From NCBI GenBank assembly GCA_027625915.1, contig JANTQA010000012.1, positions 1,953,001 to 2,017,000 of the forward strand: DNA of 64,000 nucleotides, read 5' to 3'. Made by a program: the position numbers and the translations under genes. Source of the DNA: Anaeramoeba flamelloides (Eukaryota; Metamonada; Anaeramoebidae). Numbering within the stretch: position 1 is the first letter of the stretch; every line of letters starts with the position of its first letter. Below are positions 62,028 through 64,000 of this stretch, piece by piece. The notes below the pieces were generated by a model that searched no databases, was not told the origin of the DNA, and saw only the letters and a program-made list of their open reading frames with translations.

Positions 62028-63572
62028 TTTGAAATTATTATCATATTGAAAGTAATTATTATTATTTTGATTGTGCCAGAGGTTTTTGTCAATGAATTTT
62101 TTATATAATGAATTTTATACTTTATAGTAACATTATTTTTTTGTCGACATTCATCCACTCAGTTTTATCATATTTAAAAAAATAAATATTTTTGAATTCT
62201 TTTATTGTTTTTTTCTGTATGTTTTTTTTTCTAATTTTCATTTTTTCAGAAAGATATTTCTCAAAAAATTATTTTTGAACTTGATTTATTCACTCAATTT
62301 ATCATTTTAACAAAAAAATATATTGTATTATTTTAAACTTTTTCTTATTTTTGCATTCTCTTAAAGGAACTGTTTAAAGAGTAAAAAAAAATAATAATTA
62401 AGAAATTTGATTACAATTATATCAACAAATATATTCAATAGAACTATTTTAACTTCATTTTTTTCAGGAGATTTTATTAAAAGTAACTAGATTGTGAAAG
62501 CGGTTTTTAAATTATAAGATTAGGAAAGTAGTCCCTTTTATTTTCCTTTATCCAATTATTTAAAGACATTTTTTTTGACACCAAGGAAGTAAGAATTTTT
62601 TTCAAAAATCAAATACCATCATTTATTTGAAACTGAATTCTCCCAACCATTTCTTTGACCAAATTCATTGATATTTTAATAAATATAATAGTGGGATATA
62701 TATTAGCTTAATAGATTTTGATACCAATTTAAAAAATTGAAATCGAAAAAATAAAAAGATTGATCAAGAAAAAATAAATTATAATCATTTAGTTCTTGAT
62801 CTTATCTGTATAATTTGATATATTTTTTTTATTCTTAATTTGGCTTTTAATGGATTCTTCATGGACATATTGGTATTTGGAAAATTTTTGAGGAAACAAA
62901 TTACTTTTTATTTCTAAAGAATTTCCAAAATGAATTAAAAAATCTTATTTTAATTTAATTCATCTAATTCGTGATTTATTTTAGAAAACCAGAGATTTTT
63001 TTTAAATTCCCCTTCAGAAATAAATATTTATTGTACGTATCCATTTGGTTTTTATAATTCTGTATATCCCATTAAAAAGAGAACTTAAAATAATTCTCAA
63101 AATGATTGAATTTTTTTCTATTTTGTTTTATTTTTTCGAGTCAAATATTGTGAAACTATCTTTTGATTCAGAGAAAACAACTCCTTTATAATAATTATTT
63201 AAATAGTATCATTTGTTTTGGTTTTTTTTGATAACAGTACTTTAAAAAAGAATGTTGAAAACTAATTTGTAAAATAAGGTTTTGGAAAATAATAATAAAT
63301 AGTAATTGTGTGAGAAATTCAAGGTTATAAATTGTTTGGTTTCATACAAATTAAGATGAAAATTAAAAATAAATCTTCGTAAATAGGCTTGGTCATTTTT
63401 TTTTGTTTTTTTCCATTCTTAATTTTAACAAATTTATTTTGAAAAGAGATCTTTTATATTTGTACTTCAAAAACAAAACATTTGCTTCAAATACACATCT
63501 GCTATTGAGGTCTATTTTTCTTTGGTTTACTATTTGATTAATTCTACTCATTTGTATAAACAGATTTCTCGA
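62028..63572. other. Gene-free AT-rich stretch
   Basis: No coding region or defined repeat was recognised downstream of the ARM protein; T-rich sequence just after its stop probably holds the 3' end. Confidence 0.4.
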
Positions 63573-63773
63573 TACAATCAGTTCCACTTTTATGGTACAA
63601 ACTCCAACGAAATTCAAGGCACTAAAAAAATCTCAACTTAAAGTACAAAATTCAGATTCTCGTAAAAAAAGTTGTAAAAAAAAAAATTCCAAATTTTGTG
63701 CCTTAATTTAAGAGTTTTTTATTTGTCTTAAATTTCGTTGAAAGTATGTGCCTTAAGTGTGGAACTGACTTTA
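63573..63773. mobile_element. TA-flanked foldback MITE, copy 5
   Basis: It begins TACAATCAGTTCCACTTTTA and ends AAGTGTGGAACTGACTTTA. The internal arms (ACTCCAACGAAATTCAAGGC, CTTAAATTTCGTTGAAAG) mirror each other with more mismatches than in copy 1, so it is an older copy. Confidence 0.75.
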
Positions 63774-64000
63774 TTAAACGAAATTTAATATAACGAAAAA
63801 TTTAATCAAACAAAATTATCAAAAAAATAAAAAATTAAAAGATTAAACTCGGGTTTACTCTGATTCTTTTCATTTTTATAGTAGCGAATGATACTTTGGT
63901 TTCAAGTTTCAATATCTAGTGAAACTCCAGTAAATATTTTACCAGAATTTTAACACAATTAAAAAATTTTATAATGGTAAAATGTACTTACTGCTTAAAA

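Overview
The window is nuclear DNA from an extremely AT-rich eukaryote. Intergenic DNA is mostly A/T homopolymers, stops are TAA, TAG and TGA, and genes carry GT-AG introns (donors GTAAGT, GTTTGT, GTAACG) of about 90 bp to 3.3 kb. Gene content (Rab2-like GTPase, ribosomal protein eL35, importin-alpha-like protein, RING ligase, HAT/TPR protein, 7TM protein), frequent Lys/Glu tracts and a bacterial-type RtcB suggest a free-living amoeboid protist. My best guess is an Anaeramoeba-like metamonad, but nothing in the sequence proves this.

Layout. 1-3.4 kb: a LINE 3' fragment, several repeats and the first exon of a Rab2-like gene (minus strand) whose second exon is not in the window. 3.4-9.5 kb: no gene seen, only mobile-element relics. 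9.5-10.7 kb: RING-H2 protein with an N-terminal SUMO-interaction-like motif. 12.2-14.7 kb: degenerate LINE copy and a large inverted repeat. 16.1-20.9 kb: a multi-exon gene of unknown function, then a HAT/TPR-repeat protein. 22.5-22.9 kb: a possible gene. 23.9-24.5 kb: RPL35. 30.1-34.7 kb: bacterial-type RtcB RNA ligase, split by a 3.3-kb intron that is more than half repeats. 40.4-41.5 kb: 7TM protein. 46.5-47.4 kb: coiled-coil protein with frame changes at homopolymers and a MITE just upstream. 51.5-55.2 kb: a very large acidic/poly-lysine protein read in two frames. 59.8-60.0 kb: a probable terminal exon (minus). 60.7-62.0 kb: importin-alpha-like ARM protein. The rest is dominated by short inverted-repeat elements.

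At least six families of small non-autonomous DNA elements are recognisable by comparing the window with itself: a TA-flanked foldback MITE (five copies), a TAA-flanked MITE (one intact, two degraded), TTAA-flanked elements, a 535-bp element with TAAAC ends, a 400-bp element with about 60-bp ends, and small hairpins. They sit in introns and between genes and explain most of the long gene-free stretches.

The genes do not form an obvious pathway. Several act in RNA handling or protein traffic (RtcB, RPL35, HAT/TPR protein, importin, Rab2), as expected of a random stretch of a eukaryotic chromosome. No tRNA, rRNA, CRISPR array, LTR element or virus-like element was recognised.
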